Assembly (NCBI GenBank): GCA_963678485.1
Contig: OY782882.1
Location: 1,674,001-1,738,000 of the forward strand
Direction: 5' to 3'
Source: CALGYY01 sp963678485
GTDB taxonomy: Bacteria > Bacteroidota > Bacteroidia > Bacteroidales > CAIWKO01
DNA: 64,000 nucleotides
Every line of letters begins with the position of its first letter. The first letter of the stretch is position 1. Shown here in pieces: positions 62,593 to 64,000 of the stretch. The position numbers and the translations under genes were made by a program. Under the pieces are notes generated by a model. It worked only from the letters and a program-made list of their open reading frames with translations, was not told the origin of the DNA and ran no database searches.

Positions 62593-64000
62593 CTATTGAG
62601 TCATATAGTTTTTATTGAAAAAATCCAGGTATTGCTCCACGTTTTTGAGCTTAAAAAAGGTAGTGTAATTGTTTGCAGATATCACAAAATGCTTCATGTT
62701 GGCCGGTCCCAACTTAGCCATAATTGCTGCGTTGTTGTTAACCGAATTGTAGTAATTAAGCGCCTTTTGCTTGTTTTCAAAACGGTTCACAGTAATCATT
62801 TGGGAGACATTATTCAGAAACATCGAATTCACCGTTAGCTTGTCCAGCTTGAACATCGCTGTATTATGATCCGAGTAAAGATTTTTAATTTCAGTAATCT
62901 TGACTTTTACAGCATCAAATACAGAAATATAGAAATGAAATCCCTCGGGATCATAAACATAGGGCGATTCATTGACTACCTGAGTGCTGGTTTTTACTGT
63001 GTCTCCCGAAGAGCTCACAGTGACAGGCAGTGCACTAATTTTTTCTCCCGTCAAATAACTCAATAAAGCCTGAGCCAAAGGAACCACCGTGCTACCGGGA
63101 TATTTCACAACGATATCCTTTAACGGGGAAATCATCATTGAATCGCCTTGTAACTTACCGATTGCAATAGCACGTAAATAACTGAATTTTGGCAACAATT
63201 CCTTATTGGCAAAGTGTCCTATTGCTGAATCGGATCGCTGAATCACCTCCGGATATCTACCTGAAGAATAGGCACTAAAAGTACTGCTGTAATAATTCTC
63301 TTCCAAACCCTGAATGGAATCAACCTTTTTATAATACTCTGGATCACTGATAATTTTTGCATAATCTGAATTAGCATAGTTATCGAGTATCAATCGCTTG
63401 TATTTTTCAGCATTTGTAAAATCTTCTTGCTCAGTATATATTCTATATAAATAATAGTAAGATTGCAACAGATATGGATTATCCGAGAAGCGTTTGAACA
63501 GTGTTTCAAAGGCTTCAATGGACTTGTCATAATCAGCAAGTCCATCTTTATAGATAACCCCAATATTGTACAATGCCTCGACAATTTTTTTATCTGACTT
63601 GGCAAAATCTTCTGCGGTAGTTGGAATCACTTTAAGATATGCGTTTCGATCCTTTGGGTCGAATACAGCAGTGGTAGTACTATCAGCTGCAGAACTATCG
63701 GCGTTTTGAGTATTATCCTCATTAAAGCCAAAGTCAACAACCACCTTATTACTATACCTCCACAAATCTTCTAATTTGCGATTTCCCCATTTCTTTCCAA
63801 ACTCAGTAATACCAAAGGCAATGGTTTGAGGATTCTCGAAATACCACTTGCCTGTCCCCGACTGCTGATTTTGGAAACCCATCTGCTGCATGTTGGCAAG
63901 TGCATTTTGGCGGTCGATTTCTTCCTGACGTTTTCGTTCTTCTTCTTTGGTGATATCGCGAATAATCCCGTCAATCATCTCTATTCGCTGATTGTAGGGC
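62593..64000 (-). CDS. TPR protein of the PorW/SprE type (type IX secretion), C-terminal part
   Basis: At least 468 residues of a helical-repeat protein; the frame stays open to the right window edge, so the N-terminus lies outside. An early charged, Gln-rich stretch (EEERKRQEEIDRQNALANMQQ) precedes TPR units (IVEALYNIGVIYKDGLADYDKSI, LLQSYYYLYRIYTEQEDFTNAEKYK, KFSYLRAIAIGK). A small C-terminal domain follows. The repeat style and position next to a bactofilin, AtpZ and atpB match PorW/SprE, the lipoprotein linking periplasmic and outer parts of the T9SS. The missing N-terminus with its lipobox would settle this. Confidence 0.72.
   Translation of the reverse strand, partial: PYNQRIEMIDGIIRDITKEEERKRQEEIDRQNALANMQQMGFQNQQSGTGKWYFENPQTIAFGITEFGKKWGNRKLEDLWRYSNKVVVDFGFNEDNTQNADSSAADSTTTAVFDPKDRNAYLKVIPTTAEDFAKSDKKIVEALYNIGVIYKDGLADYDKSIEAFETLFKRFSDNPYLLQSYYYLYRIYTEQEDFTNAEKYKRLILDNYANSDYAKIISDPEYYKKVDSIQGLEENYYSSTFSAYSSGRYPEVIQRSDSAIGHFANKELLPKFSYLRAIAIGKLQGDSMMISPLKDIVVKYPGSTVVPLAQALLSYLTGEKISALPVTVSSSGDTVKTSTQVVNESPYVYDPEGFHFYISVFDAVKVKITEIKNLYSDHNTAMFKLDKLTVNSMFLNNVSQMITVNRFENKQKALNYYNSVNNNAAIMAKLGPANMKHFVISANNYTTFFKLKNVEQYLDFFNKNYMTQ

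Noticed and set aside
63771..63978. Start codon at 63978 for the TPR protein
   Set aside because: The frame continues without a stop to the window edge and the residues before the Met (NQRIE) look like normal coding sequence, so the gene is cut by the window and does not start here.
1..64000. tRNA, rRNA, CRISPR, insertion sequence or prophage
   Set aside because: No cloverleaf T-arm signatures, no spaced repeats, no transposase, integrase or phage-like genes were found in coding or intergenic stretches.

Overview
The window comes from a member of the Bacteroidota. Several lines of sequence evidence agree on this: type IX secretion (T9SS) C-terminal sorting domains and gliding-motility-type (CHU_C) C-termini on secreted proteins, a PorP/SprF-family barrel, a PorW/SprE-like TPR protein beside a bactofilin and the ATP synthase genes, a nadC-linked DUF4783 gene, promoters of the TTTG-N19-TAnnTTTG type, and a general lack of Shine-Dalgarno sequences. 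The family or genus cannot be fixed from the window. No tRNA, rRNA, insertion sequence, prophage or CRISPR array was seen, and every intergenic gap is under 300 bases.

Layout. (1) 1-4954, plus strand: a nonulosonic-acid (sialic/legionaminic-type) cluster with the NeuB C-terminus, a GNAT, a NeuC-type epimerase, a PIG-L deacetylase, a CBS-nucleotidyltransferase and a NeuA-type CMP-sugar synthetase. It ends at a bidirectional terminator. (2) 4980-14713: a surface and secretion region with two LamG proteins, a Kelch protein and an esterase-like hydrolase, all with T9SS sorting tails. It also holds an OafA-type acyltransferase, a GT-B-like transferase, and a CHU_C adhesin paired with a PorP/SprF barrel. 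(3) 14845-32365: an M1 peptidase fused to a probable outer-membrane barrel, a GT22-like mannosyltransferase, DUF4783-nadC-YihY, an acyl-ACP-synthetase/ACP/PlsC fusion, rlmH, an SGNH hydrolase, LOG-elbB, an M16 peptidase, an O-methyltransferase and a large choice-of-anchor-L adhesin. (4) 32649-40152: a tiny lipoprotein, a TetR regulator with a visible operator in front of a giant acyl-CoA dehydratase activase, a formylglycine-generating-enzyme-like secreted protein, and a ferritin-like/VIT iron transporter fusion. (5) 40239-55970, minus strand: a 13-gene dcw cluster (mraZ-rsmH-ftsL-ftsI-murE-mraY-murD-ftsW-murG-murC-ftsQ-ftsA-ftsZ). (6) 56210-64000, minus strand: PorW/SprE, bactofilin, AtpZ, an AtpI-like protein, then atpB-E-F-H-A-G, ending at a strong terminator.

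How the genes work together. Regions 1-3 mainly build and decorate the cell surface: sugar synthesis, acyl modification, glycosyl transfer, T9SS cargo and adhesins. Region 5 makes peptidoglycan precursors and the divisome, and region 6 is energy conversion plus part of the T9SS. No whole locus stands out as a clearly new system. The most distinctive items are the M1-peptidase/barrel fusion, the tandem-domain activase under a TetR operator, the deacetylase and acyltransferase inside the nonulosonic-acid cluster, a perfect 13-bp hairpin between atpE and atpF, and a promoter-equipped 49-residue lipoprotein followed by a short tandem repeat.
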